Assembly: GCF_020283565.1 (NCBI RefSeq)
Contig: NC_060064.1
Location: 11,490,337-11,554,336 of the forward strand
Direction of reading: 5' to 3'
DNA from: Trifolium pratense
Taxonomy: Eukaryota; Streptophyta; Magnoliopsida; Fabales; Fabaceae
Length of the DNA: 64,000 nucleotides
Part shown: positions 11,739 through 24,800 of the stretch, piece by piece
Numbering within the stretch: the stretch's first letter is position 1
How the letters are laid out: the number at the start of each line of letters is the position of its first letter
Position numbers and translations under genes: made by a program
Notes under the pieces: generated by a model
Seen by the model: the letters and a program-made list of their open reading frames with translations, nothing else
Told to the model about the DNA's origin: nothing
The model's database searches: none

Positions 11739-14138
11739 ATGGCAATTGCACGCACTGGAGTCTACGTTGACGACTATTTGGAGTGTAAGCGCTTTTTCTC
11801 TTCTCTCTCTTTTCCCCATTTTAACCCTAATTTTCCCCCCAATTTTCAACGAATTTCCAATTTTGTGCCATTTTTTCTATTCCATAGATGCAAACACATT
11901 ACCCGCTGAACTTCAGAGACTTCTCAACACCGTTCGTGAACTCGATGAACGATCCCAATGTAAATTCTTACTAAAAAAAACTTAATTTTTTTCCCTCTTT
12001 GTTGATATGAAATTACTCATGTTTACATCATTGCATTTATCAATATAATTTTTTTATTCATTTTTTTTTGGTGTTGTGGTTCTGTGGTGTGATTGAAGCT
12101 ATGATAAACCAAACAAGGCAACAGACAAAGTACTGTATGGGGTTCTCATCTCATGGCTCTAAGAAGGGTAATCATAATCATAATTATAATAATAATTACG
12201 CGAATGAGGATGATGATGCTTCCATTGAGAAAATGAGAAAAGAAATTGAAGTAAATCAGGATAGTGCATTGAGTCTATGCACTGAGAAGGTTTTGTTGGC
12301 CCGGCAAGCATATGAACTGGTTAGTTCTTTTTTCTTTTTGGTTGTGTTTATTTATAGCTTTTATGACTCAATTTTTTCAAATAGCTGCTATAGTGGCACT
12401 ATACCGCTATAGCGTAGCGGAATTTGGACAAACCGGTATTGCTCCGCGATACGCTATATGATATAAAATGTTGTCAAATGGCCGTTATAGTGGCACTATA
12501 GCACTATTGCATAGTGGGATTTTAACAATCCACAATTGACAACAGTGTTATGATTTGGACGAGAGTTTCGTATATAGCATTTATAAGTAAAGTATAAATG
12601 CTAAGCACTGAGCATATCGTGTAGATTAAAATATGTAATAGGAGAGATTTAAATTTTTTTTTGGGGTACATTGGAGCCAACGAGGATTGAACCTAAGACT
12701 TGATGCATACTACCCAAACCCTCACCACTAAACCAAACCTAGTGGCTTAAAATTCTTTTATTTTAGATCATGTGTTTATATGTGGTTTATATTTATTTCG
12801 TTTTGATGAGATAATATTGTATAATATCATTTTACAATTCTTCTCTAGGAACATCGTTGTTTTTTTTTTGTTGTTTATGTTTTGTGTCAATTTACATTAA
12901 ATGACCAAAGACAGTTACATCATATGTCTCATCATACACTCATGCATAACATAAAAAATTGCTTTAAGTTGCTTAAGAGGTACGCATTACTCAATGGTTG
13001 CAGCTCATATCTTGGGAGTCATGTGAATTTTTTGCATATCTTGTGTTTCAAGTTTTAATCTTCTTGTATTTGCTTCAGATAGATAGCCATGTAAAACGAC
13101 TTGATGAGGATTTAAACAGCTTTGCTGAAGATTTAAAGCAAGGTAAAATAATAATGTGATTTGCATTCTGATTTGTTGTGTCATGTATGCACAAATTATA
13201 GTTTCAAAATTAACCTATAAAATTAGTATGATATGCTATTCTTACTAATTTACTCATTTTGCTCAAATATTTACTGGGGAAAATAAAAGAGTATGTTCAA
13301 CATGCTTGAAGTGCATAATTTAGTGTTCCCTGACCTTTATAAAGAAACATGTAATGCATTAGAAAGAAGACCAAAAGCAAAAAGGGAATATTGTGCTGAA
13401 TTTAGGGGTCTGTTTTTTGGTCCCATCCTCCCCTGGAATTTTCCCTTTTTTCTAAATTGTTAATTATTTTTTGTAAACTATCGGTTTTTATATTTCTTAT
13501 TTTTCTTTTTTCAGAGGGGAAAATACCACAAGATGAACCAGCCATTCTTCCCCCGTTGCCTATTGTCCCTAAACCTGAAAAGCGCAGGCACGCATATGGT
13601 ACACCTCAGTCGAAGAGACTTGATTACAGGGAAAGAGACTGGGATAGAGACTTTGAGCTAATGCCACCACCAGGAAGCCATAAGAAGGACTATTTGACCC
13701 CTATGGATATTGATCAACCCATTGATCCAAATGAACCTACATACTGTGTTTGTCATCAGGTTCTCATATATATGTTCAAAATATTTCTTATAGTTTCAAG
13801 TCTCCTTATGGGCAATTTTGTCATTTTATCTTTTGTTATTGCTTAAACTGAATCATTTAGTTATCTTTTACTTCAGGTATCTTTTGGAGACATGATTGCT
13901 TGTGACAACGAAAATGTGAGTTCGCTGTACTTTGCTATCTCTTGTGCTGGTTCTGTTTCATGTCTTTATTTTTTCTCTCCTAGGTTATTTTGGTTTTGAC
14001 CGAGTTTTATTATGTTATTCTTGATAGTGCCGAGGAGGTGAATGGTTCCACTATTCATGCGTCGGCCTAACACAAGAGACAAGGTTCAAGGGAAAGTGGT
14101 ATTGTCCAACGTGCAGATTACTACCACATTGTCTATGA
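11739..14138 (+). CDS. ING2: ING2-type PHD finger protein (inhibitor of growth family, 7 exons)
   Basis: Hand-assembled exons: 11739-11784, 11888-11959, 12099-12319, 13079-13142, 13515-13759, 13877-13915 and 14028-14138. All introns are GT-AG; total 798 nt, 265 residues. The start [15 protein letters not shown] is the typical ING opening. An ING domain (coiled-coil dimerisation region) covers about residues 5-130, with a His/Asn-rich, then acidic, insert near 60-80. A basic segment KPEKRRH lies near 155. The C-terminal PHD finger (about 209-258) has the full Cys4-His-Cys3 set: CVC, ACDNENC, WFHYSC, WYCPTC. ING PHD fingers bind histone H3 trimethylated at Lys4 and recruit histone acetyltransferase or deacetylase complexes; nuclear. 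Length matches Arabidopsis ING2. ING1 is the alternative; the extended linker and C-terminus favour ING2. Intron 3 holds a SINE and a palindromic repeat. Confidence 0.93.
12385..12545. repeat. Degenerate palindromic repeat in ING2 intron 3
   Basis: The phrases 'gctatagtggcactata' (about 12388) and 'gttatagtggcactata' (about 12483) recur with GC-rich variants of 'gcgtagcgg' and 'gcatagtggg' after them. It looks like a MITE-type or duplicated repeat; family not identified. Confidence 0.45.
12650..12744 (-). mobile_element. tRNA-derived SINE in ING2 intron 3
   Basis: On the minus strand an A-box-like TGGTTTAGTGGT (plus 12724-12735) is followed about 30 nt later by a B box, GGTTCAATCC (plus 12684-12693). 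An A-rich tail then reads into the T run at 12654-12662 of the plus strand. It is the RNA polymerase III promoter head of a SINE, not a tRNA gene: no acceptor stem pairs. Confidence 0.6.
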
Positions 14139-14486
14139 TAAATCTTTGCTCCATTTGAACGAAGTTCATAAGAAGTCATTGTTGTTTGAATAGATTTTTC
14201 ACTTTTTAGTGAATGCATAATTTTGGGGTTGTATTAATGATTAGTTAATGGGGGCAAAAGTTTGAAGTAAATCCTCTTATAACTCTTCTTTCCCCCCTCT
14301 CCCACCTTGATCAGAAACACGTGGGATTTGAATGATTTGTCTCCTATTTTGCTTTACTATTTGTATGTTTTGGAAATGAGTCTTCCCAAATTCACACAAT
14401 GTGATGTGGTGATATTGTTGACACCTAATTTTGACCATCATTTTTCCTATGCATTCATGTATATTTTTTAAGTAAACTAACATACA

Positions 14487-14532
<46 letters not shown>

Positions 14533-14599
14533 TTTGAGGTATGTTTTTGAATACTAGCCATAATCATTTTAAGACAAAGATTATAAAGCTCTTGGTGAC
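14139..14599. other. ING2 3' UTR and spacer with microsatellite
   Basis: Probable 3' UTR of ING2 followed by AT-rich spacer. The minus-strand open frame at 14277-14567 is produced by the AAT repeat (poly-Ile) and is not a gene. Confidence 0.5.
14487..14532. repeat. (AAT)n microsatellite
   Basis: About 15 uninterrupted AAT units. Confidence 0.95.
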
Positions 14600-14790
14600 C
14601 GGATGAAGATTTGGGATTTGAAGATTCCGCAAATGGTGGTGATCTTCCTATGGAGGATTGCCTTTCAACCAGATTTTGCCTTCATTCCTGCGATGTTCAC
14701 ATTGTGTTATTAGTACTAGTTTTGAAAATGATTGGCATGTGTTCTTGGAATGGTAATAAGGCACAATAAATTTAGGAGTTAACTAAACTA
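14600..14790 (+). pseudogene. LINE zf-RVT fragment
   Basis: A short translation with the zf-RVT pattern (PQMVVIFLWRIAFQPDF, then a CSHC-like pair and FENDWHVF) fits the zinc-binding domain of plant LINE ORF2. The same relic occurs at 48440-48640 with shared 'tcaactagattttgcctt'-type text. Both are broken. Confidence 0.6.
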
Positions 14791-15039
14791 GTGTGTGGAG
14801 GTTGATAGAAGGGATGGTGGATCAAGCAACCAGTTTGTGCAAGATTTTGTGATGGTGCTGTGTTGTTTATACTTTTTGGGATAGTACCGGTTGTCTTTTT
14901 GGTTAGTACTTTTTTTATAAGCATTTGTTAGTATATTATATTGTTATTTTAATTTTTTTTCTTGTCAACTTGGACCTTCAACTCTTTAACCCTTACCTCA
15001 ATTAACTTAACCAGTTGAATAATATTTTATCATTATCAA

Positions 15040-15655
15040 TTTCAAGGTAAAAACCCTAAATCATAGTATTTTAATTCCTGCAAAGACCACGTTTTAGTAG
15101 GAGAAGAACCCAACACTGATGATTCCTTTCCTAAAGGTGATAACCCTAAATCATAGTATTTTAATTGATTTCTTGTTTGGTTTGTTTCATTCTTGTTTGT
15201 TCCCGTTCCAATGGATTTATTGTTTGTTTTCTTTTGATTATTAGTTAAGAATGAGAACGACCCTTTTGCGAAATTGAAACATTCTCGAGGTACAAACCTT
15301 AAATCATACTATTTTAGTTAGTAATTTCTTATTTGGCTGGTTTGTCTGTTTTTATTTCTTCTGTGCTTAATTCTTGCTTGTTGTTCTAGTTGCAAGTCTC
15401 ACAGATCGATAAATTTCTTTTGAAACGGAAGAAGATGAAAGGTTCCTTTACTTTCAGCAAGCTATTGTTGATAAGCCCACACGACTCAGTACGAGGCTCA
15501 TCACAATCTTCCCCGTTATGCCTGATCGATCCAAAAAAGAATTGGAAGTAATTTTCTGCGACTTCCTTGAGGAGCCTATTTTTAAACCCGACATTGAAAG
15601 CTGGCCTATGATGGCTGAATCTCGCTTGTCATCTGAGCCTGCTTCACTTACTTAG
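15040..15655 (+). pseudogene. Unrecognised exon-like gene relic with tandemly repeated intron starts
   Basis: Two donor-like sites, AAAG|GTGATAACC (about 15139) and CGAG|GTACAAACC (about 15292), are followed by matching AT-rich text ('ccctaaatcatagtatttt' and variants, also at 15053). This suggests duplicated exon-intron units. A final open stretch of about 75 codons (about 15417-15655) contains YFQQAIVDKPTRLSTRL and a terminal stop, but an upstream TAA in the same frame blocks a simple acceptor. I do not recognise the family. It may be a decayed small gene. Confidence 0.3.
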
Positions 15656-17049
15656 TGGGAAAGACTTTTGTGGTTGTTCTTAGTATTCCTCCTCTTTAGG
15701 AACAATTTATTGTTTGTGTTAATTTTATTTTTCCTTTGTTGGTTAGAACCCTCCTGATGTGTGTGTGAATTTTAAATTGGTAATGAATGAGGAGACTGTT
15801 TGAACAATCATATTCTAATGCTCTTCCCAAATTTGATTCATATTATTATGGAAAATGAATTGCATGTGCCTTTTAGTCATAATAATAACTTACCAATTGT
15901 TGGTAGAAATGGAAAACAATAATAAGAAATCATTTGATTAGAGTTGAGGGTCATTTTGTTTTAGCAAATGTATTTTCTAGTAGACCGTTCTTGCATGTAG
16001 CATGCCATGGTGAGGAGCTTGGGGCTCACCTTAATGATATTGCAAACATGATTATCATCATGAGGCGGATGAATTTTTAAAAAATTTAGTTTAACTAATA
16101 ATTATGATAAGATTAAGATAAATTAATATTAAGATTAATATAAGATGGTAAAAACAAATAATTATGCTTTAAATGTGGCATATTTCCTACCTCAAGATTG
16201 AAGTAGCTATCTAGTAAACTCAACAAAGCTGGGATAAACTCTTGTTCCAAATCGAAATGCATGCTAGAGTTGTGTTTTCATTAGTTATGCTTGATTTTCA
16301 CCCCTCAACCAAAACAAAGAGTACAAGATAAACTCTCACACGGAACAAAACAACCAAAGTTCATTTACTAACTTTCTCTTCAATCCTTAAACTCGTCTCA
16401 TTTTTAGTTATGATGATTTCATGTATACAAAAAAAAAATAAAAGGGATGAGAAATCTGTCAGACAACAGTGTGACCAACCCAACCAGACTAAGCTAGCTG
16501 AGAACAATACACAGTGGTACGATCCTATAGAACATATCCTGTTCAAGTAAGGTCGTGACTTACAGTCTCTCCGTGAAGCTTATAAACCATTGTTTCTAGC
16601 TTTGCGCCAACATAATCTCCAAATACAATTTAGCTTAGATAAATCCATTTTGATCCTAAATTCCACGAATTAGCAACATTTCAAACATATAGGGCATGGT
16701 CTAATCATTAATTAATTCAGTTTCATAGTTTTTCCTAATTAATCCTAAACCTAAGTTATCATGCATATTCACACATTGACCGAAAAGACTCCAGGGGCTA
16801 AAAGTTGTGAAAACAATCTTCAGGGACTAAAATGAAAATTCTGAAAAATTATAGGGACCAAAAACATATTTAACTTAATCTTTGGTTCAACAATAAGCAC
16901 TTCTTGTGCTGAGTGTAATTTTTTATGTATCGTTGTACTTGGGGCACCATTGTTCTATTATATGTCATGTTATGTTGCTTTTATTTCCTATCATAGCACC
17001 AATAAACATACTTAACTTTCAAATTAACTCCCTATACACGGAACTTACC
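15656..17049. other. Intergenic DNA with a promoter-like repeat copy (copy A)
   Basis: No coding frame is supportable. From 16160 to 16620 it contains copy A of a dispersed repeat also found at 51085-52330 and 52925-53690. Confidence 0.5.
16160..16620 (+). repeat. Dispersed promoter-like repeat, copy A
   Basis: Blocks shared in the same order with copies B and C: 'acctcaagatt.aagtagct', 'gagtacaagataaa', 'gagaaatctgtcagacaac', 'gtgtgaccaacccaa', 'tgttcaagtaaggtcgtgac', then a TATAAAC-like box (16579) and 'ttgtttctagctttgcgc'. The order ending in a TATA-like box resembles a promoter and 5' leader duplicated without its coding region. No open frame follows. Confidence 0.6.
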
Positions 17050-17052
17050 TTA

Positions 17053-17391
17053 GGGTGTGTTTGATATGTTAAAAGGTAAGTACTGGACAGAACAGTACAA
17101 GACAGAACAACACAACACATGACAGAACAGCACAAAACAAACTTTTGGGATATTGAACATTTTTTTGTCTTATACGATATTTGGTTAATAAAATGATATT
17201 TTGGTATTTTAGACAACTTGTACTGTGGACAAAAAGTTGTGCTGTGGTTTAGTGAGGGACAAAAATTTCTGTTTTTGTCTTGTCCATTGCCTCCCAGTTT
17301 GTCCAGTTCCTGAAACAGATTTACAATCAAACACAGTACAACTAGAGTTGTCCTGTCCAGTCCCTTATTTTTTAGCAGATCAAACGAACCC
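17053..17391. mobile_element. Tourist-like (PIF/Harbinger) MITE
   Basis: Terminal inverted repeats GGGTGTGTTTGATATG (left) and GGGTTCGTTTGATCTG (read inward from the right), flanked by a TTA duplication (17050-17052 and 17392-17394). Length 339 bp. The minus-strand 131-codon frame here lies inside the MITE and is not a gene. TIR and TTA target site fit PIF/Harbinger. Confidence 0.8.
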
Positions 17392-17394
17392 TTA

Positions 17395-18830
17395 GTTTTT
17401 GTGATATAAGCCAAATAAAATTGAAATATGGTAGTTCCATTGTTTCATTTATCTTTATGCACAGTTTTATGTGTGTGTTTTGGCCAGATACCTCTTCATT
17501 ACTTATCTACTAGACCTTTATATAAGCCATTGATTTTTTTTTCTTTCAAATTTGATCTTTAGGTAGTTCCCTGTTTATGTAGAAATAGAGGAAGTCTAGA
17601 CACATATAAATGTAAAGTGTTTAGGCGCACACACATAAAATATTCATATTTTTTATTTATTTTAAAAACACTCATTATTAATTTCTTTTATCTTTTCTCT
17701 TTCTTCATTTATGTAAGTGTGCATATATTAGACTTTCTCGTAGAAATAAAAGTTGTTGGCTTCTATAAGTTTGTTTTAATTCATTTTTCTACTATATACA
17801 GAAGAAAAAAAAATCCGATTATAATAAAACAAAATCATCCGTGCTTTAAAAACTAGTTGTGACACAAATTGTGGTTGGAGGGGCATGCATGCATCAATTG
17901 AATTTGTTAATTTAAGTTATTTGTCTCGATCCAACAGTGTGAGGGCTTCTTTTCATTTCATAATGAACAATCACCTTCTCATGCAGCATTCATGTCCTTT
18001 CAGGAATCTAGAAAAGCTGTAAATATTTGTGTTTGGATTAAGTTTGTTTATCTATGTGATTCAGTTGAACACTTTGAAAGAGCTTTGAGACTCCTTTGCG
18101 CCGCCTTCTTCATAGAAGCAGCCGGGGCCACACAGGCCTATACTTCGGCTACTAAGAAAGGGGCAATAAGGAGGCTCCTAGCTAAACTTGTCTTGTTCGC
18201 GAATGAACCCAACGTCAGGAAATGAAAGAGGCCTTTTACAAATAAAAATACAACTGAATATTCCTTCATAAAATGAAAACAAAAAATTACAATCAACCAA
18301 ATACCTACCAGAAAAGGGAAATATAAATAACATAGGTCCAATGGACAGACAGACAAGTACCCTATAATGTTTAGTACTACAGCAGAAAATGAACTAAGTG
18401 CCAGTGCCACCATATTTTTTCTGTACAATTAATTTAACCAAGAGGATCATGTTTGTATGATAAAGATAATTTTAAAATACAACTTTTTTCGGTACTGCAC
18501 TGCAATAGCAATAGCAATAGCAATACTTCCTTGGTCTGCTTAGATTAGCTTGGTTTCCAACTCCTCTTGCTAACAATCTGGTTCTGAATCTTAGACTCCT
18601 ATGCAATCTAGTTTTTCACCTGAACATCTCAATAAACACCCAAGAAGAATGCATATGAATATTGGTGTCTGCGGTCTAGGTATATCGCAGAGTCCTCTTT
18701 CAGTCATTCAATGGGGGGAATGCAGCATTAATTAGCAATCTGTAGTTGTGCATGTCATCAAGAAATGAGCAACGGAGAATCACATGATTTTTAAACACAA
18801 TGTGGAAAACATCCCTTCTATTCCCATATA
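17395..18830. other. Intergenic DNA and 3' UTR of the U11/U12-65K gene
   Basis: No supportable gene. The segment at 18085-18235 is unusually GC-rich (see separate entry). The last ~180 bp before 18831 are probably the 3' UTR of the minus-strand U11/U12-65K gene. Confidence 0.45.
18085..18235. other. GC-rich island, possibly organelle-derived
   Basis: About 150 bp with clearly higher GC than its surroundings, containing 'ggccacacaggcctatac' and 'aagaaaggggcaataagg'. It resembles plant mitochondrial non-coding DNA in style. No gene was recognised, and the origin is a guess from composition only. Confidence 0.25.
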
Positions 18831-21800
18831 TTAAGTTCCCTTCCGGCCAAATTGAATGATCATTGGCTTGCCTTTGAATACATATCCATTCACTACATTC
18901 TGCAACCAATGTTGATATGCAATACAAACAACATTAATAAGTCAGAAAATAATAATTTGATTAATTGATTCTTTTCAGCAAAGCTCATGAAAATAAGATG
19001 AATAATAAAATTATTAGCTTTTCAATCTGCAATATGTGGTTGTTACTATCTCCAAAACAAGCTATTATCGATTGATATTTAGCAAATTTTTGCAAGAATT
19101 TTATGCCAACGCAAGAAAATGGACTGATATGATACAAAGGCAAGAAAATCTTCAAACATAATTATCTCTTAAACATATATATCTTCAAAACCAATTAAAA
19201 AAAGGGGGGAAAATCAATATCTCGTGAGAAACATACCAGAGCACGATGAGCTAGTTCTATGGAGGGGAATGTTAAAAAAGCTTGACCCTTCATCCTTCCT
19301 TCCTGAATTTCAAAATTAGCTATTAATTATGGCTGACAAATATGCTGGTACAAGACTTTCATGGTACATTAATACTGGTTAGTTGAATAAGCACTCTGAA
19401 TAACGTGAGTTGCACCAACTCGTTATTTAACCGGATCATCTTCTAGCAAGCGACTAGAACTTTGGCTCTACGTTTGCATAACATAAAGAGTAAAAATTTA
19501 TCATGGAACAATCAAGATCTTACCTGCATCAGTTTGACTTGAAGATCAGACTTTGCAGCCTCAGTACTTCCAAAGAAGGACCCTGAAGAAACAAAAGAAA
19601 TATCAAATAAGCTATGGAATTAACACGAGACAATAGTTATATACTACGGAAATCTAAAAGCATCCGTATTTTTAATAGGTTCCTGAATTATGTTTAATTT
19701 TTCGATGGCAACGCATTTGAATGGCAAGAGAAAAATATTAAACAAAGCCTGAATAGTAAAAGTTAGAAAACTCACCAAATAAAAGATAGAAATCATCAGC
19801 AATCACATCTTTCGCCAAATTCTTAATATACAACACAGAAGCAGGATTTCCCGGTAAATAGTTCTGCACAATGCATCAGTTAAATAATGCAAGTCTCATA
19901 AACATACATTTGTACACCATGAAAGCACTCCCAAATCAAACAATTTGTAGACTATTAAATCATGCACAATTCCAAAGTATTAATCCTATTTTCAGAAGCA
20001 TTTAAAAATATTAGAAGTCACAAAGTTCCATTAGAATTTAGATTAACCACTTCATCATCAAGAATTCAGTAGTAAAAAATCTGATGAAAAACAATAAGAA
20101 TGTCCGGCGGTGCAATGAAAGAAGGTTAAACTGCCAGCAGCAAGAGTTCCACCAATGAAACCAAAGTTTATTTTCTAGGTAAAACTCATCAACACTGGGA
20201 AATACGAGGCTACTTCTAAATTTTTTTCAAGGTGTAAGCTCACGAACAGATTTTTATTATATAGACACGATAGATTTAAGAAAATTTTTTTTGTTATGGC
20301 TCAAGATTTTGGAAAAATTGAAAATAACCTGAAAAATTTATTTGCATAAAAAATAAGCTAAAAAATAAAAAGATAAGTAAAAGCAGTAAAGTCCTCCCCT
20401 AAACTTAAATCCAACATTGTCCCCAATGTTGTGACTTAAATAAAGGAAAGGAACGTGTAACCTGAAAAATGGTGAATCATGGAGGAGGCTGCGGGTATCT
20501 CTGAAAGTTGTCAAATTGCAATCTCAAATCGCTTATGTCATAAATGACGCGATCGAGTTGCTGCTGTTGTCGTGCATGGGCAGCCTCCAACTGGTGTTGA
20601 TTGCGGAGAATAAGAGTTTGTTGTGTTTGCATTGAGTTCATTTGTTACAACATCCCCTCTTGTTGTTGGTGAATTGCATAAAAGAGGCCATCGCGCTCTT
20701 CATTCAAAGCATTTTGGGCGCGCAACTCATTAAGCACATCATCGATGGTGCTCTGGCGAGATGAGGAAGAAGGACCTGCAAAAGGGTTAGAAAGAGGTGT
20801 GTCGTGTGCAGGTGGAACAAAAGTGTGGCCCCCATCAGCAGCAACATTATCAGAATTGTTCGTGGGGGTTTCATCTTCAGGTGGAAAATACAAAAAATTA
20901 TTGAAACCACGAACGTCAGTTCTTTTCGGGTTAGGAAAAACAAATTCACGGAAAACACTATTATTAATCATTAAATATAAATGTCCATCTTTTGCTTCCT
21001 TCACTAATTTCATGCTCTTCACCATATCAAAGTCAATTGAGCTTATAGGCAGTGAAGTAAGATTTCTGAGTCGGTGTTCTAATCCTATGGCTTTAGCAAT
21101 TGTGGTGATCAATCCACCAAAAGTGATAGTTCCGCGTTGAGAAGTAACGATTGAGCGCATATGATTAAACATAAAGGGAACAGAATTAATTTTTATTTTT
21201 TTAACAAAAGCAAACAAATAATAAAGCTCTTTTGAATTTACTTTGTTAGAATTTGCCCGACCAAAAATAGTGTCAGCTAGTAACTGGCGAAAATATCGAA
21301 CGGCCGGATTATGAATTGCCGAAGCGCGGTTACCCTCAAAGCTAGTAGTATTTTTACCGGTGAGAGCTTTCCACATATAAACAAAAGTTTTTGACCATAA
21401 CGCATCATCAGTGACTTCACATACCACATGTGTATGAGGAAAATGTAAAAGATCAGCCATAACGTGGAAACTAAAAGCATATTCTTGATTAAACATTCTA
21501 AAATTGATAGTCCCACTAGTACTGTGTGAATCAGGGACAGTGGAAATTTTAAGTGAACTTAGGAATTCAAGTGTCAATCGAACATAAACTGGGTTAGCTT
21601 GTGATAGGAAATAATTGAGATGGAGAGAATCAAGCATAAAATTGACACTATCATACAAACCTAACATTTTTAAACAAGATTCATCACAATACCTGGTTGA
21701 TACAATTTCTCTAGTGCTTAACTCTTGATAAAGACTAGCTTGCTTTTCATTTCTGCCTTGCCTAAAGATGACTTCATGGTCTGGTTGAGCCATGATAATT

Positions 21801-24800
21801 TTGTTTTTCTTTGTAAGCTTCGTGCAAGTGTAAATGGTAATGTACTTGTGAGGACTATCTTGAACAAAAGTGTTGCAAAAGAGATGATACTAGAAGGGCG
21901 GATGAATTAATTCGGAGAAGTACTGAGTGAAATGAAAATTGAGGAAGGCTTGGTATAAGGTATGGCGCCAGCCATATGCTGTGTGGCGCACGCCACATGC
22001 TTATTGGCATGTGTGTGTGGCGCCGGCCATATGTGTGTTACCTGACACAATTTTGCTTTTGTCTTTATATTGGGTGGCTTATAGTGTGTTGTTGTGCATG
22101 TGACTTGCAGAAAATTAAGTGTAGCTTGTTGCATATAGGGTCATGTGAGCTGATAAATTTTCTTGTTGTGCAGTGTGTAAGAAATGCTTTTGACTAGACT
22201 TAACAATTATGTGGATACACTATAATTGGATATTGACCATAGTAGTAGTAGCAAAGCAGTATCTTACGAACTAAAAAATTTAACTAAGTTGAAAAGTATA
22301 TATATATATATATAGATGAAACATGCAGAAAAAGAAAATCTAACATGAAAATACGTGCATAATTTATTAATACCAGAATAAAATAATTGTATCTAATTGA
22401 GAAATTTATGCAGGAAAATTAAATAGTTTGGATGCATAAAAAATAAAATACTGAAAGCGGGAAAATAATATTAACAAATAGTCCCTGTGGGATCGATAAT
22501 CTTTTATAACTACACGATATACCTGTGCACTTGCAGGAATATCGACCAACAAGTTTTTGGCGCCGTTGTCGGGGACTAATTTAGTCAATTTTCGCTAATT
22601 AGTTTTTAATCTGTAACGATTAAGGCAACCCTTTTAATTAGGTTGTATGCCCAGTATTTGTACCTCCGAGGAACCATTAGAACAACCTATCCCTGAAATA
22701 GAGCGTTATATTAATTTACAACGCCGAATCCGCGAATTTCAAAAACAGTTTAACCTCGTACCCATGGCTCAACGCGAACGTCCTCTCAAGGACTATGCTG
22801 TTCCCTCTGAAGAGGAACCTCATTCGAGTATCGCGCCCCCAAACATCGAAGCAAGGAACTTCGAATTGAAACCCGCGCTGTTGCAAATCATGCAACAAAA
22901 CCAATTCTCTGGTTCGCCCACGGAGGATCCGAACCTCCACCTCTCAGTGTTTGTGCAGTACGCAGACACGATAAAAGCCAATGGTGTCGAACCCGAAGCA
23001 ATACGACTCCGTCTTTTCCCGTTCTCTTTAAGAGACAGAGCTAGAGCTTGGCTTCAAGCTTTACCTACAAACTCCATCACTACATGGAACGAATTGAAGA
23101 AGCAATTCTTGGCCAGATATTTCCCGCCAAGCAAGACAGCTATGTTAAGAGCCCAAATCAACGGATTTAGGCAAAAAGATGGAGAATCACTCTTCGAAGC
23201 TTGGGAAAGATACAAGGATATGATGAGACTCTATCCACACCACGATTTAGAACAATGGCTTATAATCCATACCTTCTATAATGGGCTGCTATATAACACT
23301 AGACTTACCATAGATGCAGCCGCAGGCGGAGCGCTGATGGATAAACCTTACCAAGAAGCCACCCAGCTTATAGAAAACATGGCCCAAAACCATTATCAAT
23401 GGGGAAGCGAACGCGCTGCCATAGAAAAATCCCAAACGAAAGGCGGTATGTACGAAGTAAGAGGCATAGACCATGTCAATGCCAAAATAGAAGCCCTTTC
23501 TCAGAAATTGGAAAGTTTAACTCTACCAGCTACCGTAGCTGCAGTGCAGCCAAACTGCGAACTATGTGGAGTTCCCGGACACATACCCTCCGAATGTCAA
23601 TTACTTGCCGGACTCGACCAAGTAAACTATGCCCAAGGGAACCCTTACTCCAATAGTTATAATCCTGGTTGGAAGAACCATCCTAATCTCTCTTACAAAA
23701 ATAACAATGCCTTATTCCCCCCTAGTCAAACACCTCCAGGTTTTCAAAAGCAAATGGGACAACAAGCTGCAACCCAGCCACCTAAAAAATCTAACTTTGA
23801 TCTGATGATGGGCAAATTCCTAAACCAAAATATTCATACGAATGAATTAGTGAAACAATTATCAAACAAAGTAGATGCACTAGCCACCCATAACAAGATG
23901 TTAGAAACACAAATTTCTCAAGTGGCACAACAACAAGCAGCTCTCGCCGCTCCAGCCGGCACTTTTCCAGGCCAACCCGAACCAAATCCTAAAGGGCACG
24001 CGAATGCCTTACATGCTGTAACAACTAGGAGTGGGAAAGAATTACAAGACCCAGTTGCTCGTATTGTTAAGAAACCGGAAAACAATGAGAAAACCGATGA
24101 GGCAAAGGAAACCTCGAAAGATACCGTAAGAGAGTCTGAAAGCGCTAAACCGGAGGACAAGGAAGAAACAAAAGAAAAAGATTCACTTCCTGTCTACAAA
24201 ACTCCTATCTACAAAACTCCTATCCCCTTTCCACACAGACTCGCAAAGCCAAAAACAGATAGTCAGTTTAAAAAGTTTGTGGAACTTCTAAAACAACTTA
24301 ACATAACTATACCTTTTTCCGAAGCCATAGCGCAAATGCCAACCTATTCTAAGTTTCTTAAGGAAATTCTGTCAAACAAGAGGAAACTAGATGATGATAG
24401 TACCGTTGCACTTACTGAAGAGTGCAGTGCCATATTTCAAAACAAGATGCCACCTAAGCTAAAAGATCCGGGAAGTTTCTCAATTCCTTGTGTGATTGGC
24501 AACTTTGTAATAGATAAGGCACTCTGTGATTTAGGAGCCAGCGTTAGTCTAATGCCCCTCTCAATTAGCAAAAAGTTAAACTTAAATGATCTAAAACCTA
24601 CTAGGATGTCCCTTCAATTAGCTGATCGCTCGATCAAACACCCTGTAGGTATCTTAGAAAATATTCCAGTAAGAATTGGCCAGCTATATATCCCTACAGA
24701 TTTCGCAGTAATGGACATCACGGAAGACGCTTGTATTCCTATTCTATTAGGAAGACCTTTCCTAGCCACTCTGCAGGCGCAATAATAGATGTGAAGCGAG

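Noticed and set aside
14277..14567. Minus-strand 96-codon frame
   Set aside because: Generated by the AAT microsatellite (poly-Ile); not a protein gene.
17019..17414. Minus-strand 131-codon frame
   Set aside because: Falls almost entirely inside the Tourist-like MITE with TTA duplication.
20704..21516. Several frames on both strands overlapping the ORF B copies (also 30858-31294)
   Set aside because: Antisense or shifted shadows of ORF B, present in both arms because the arms are copies.
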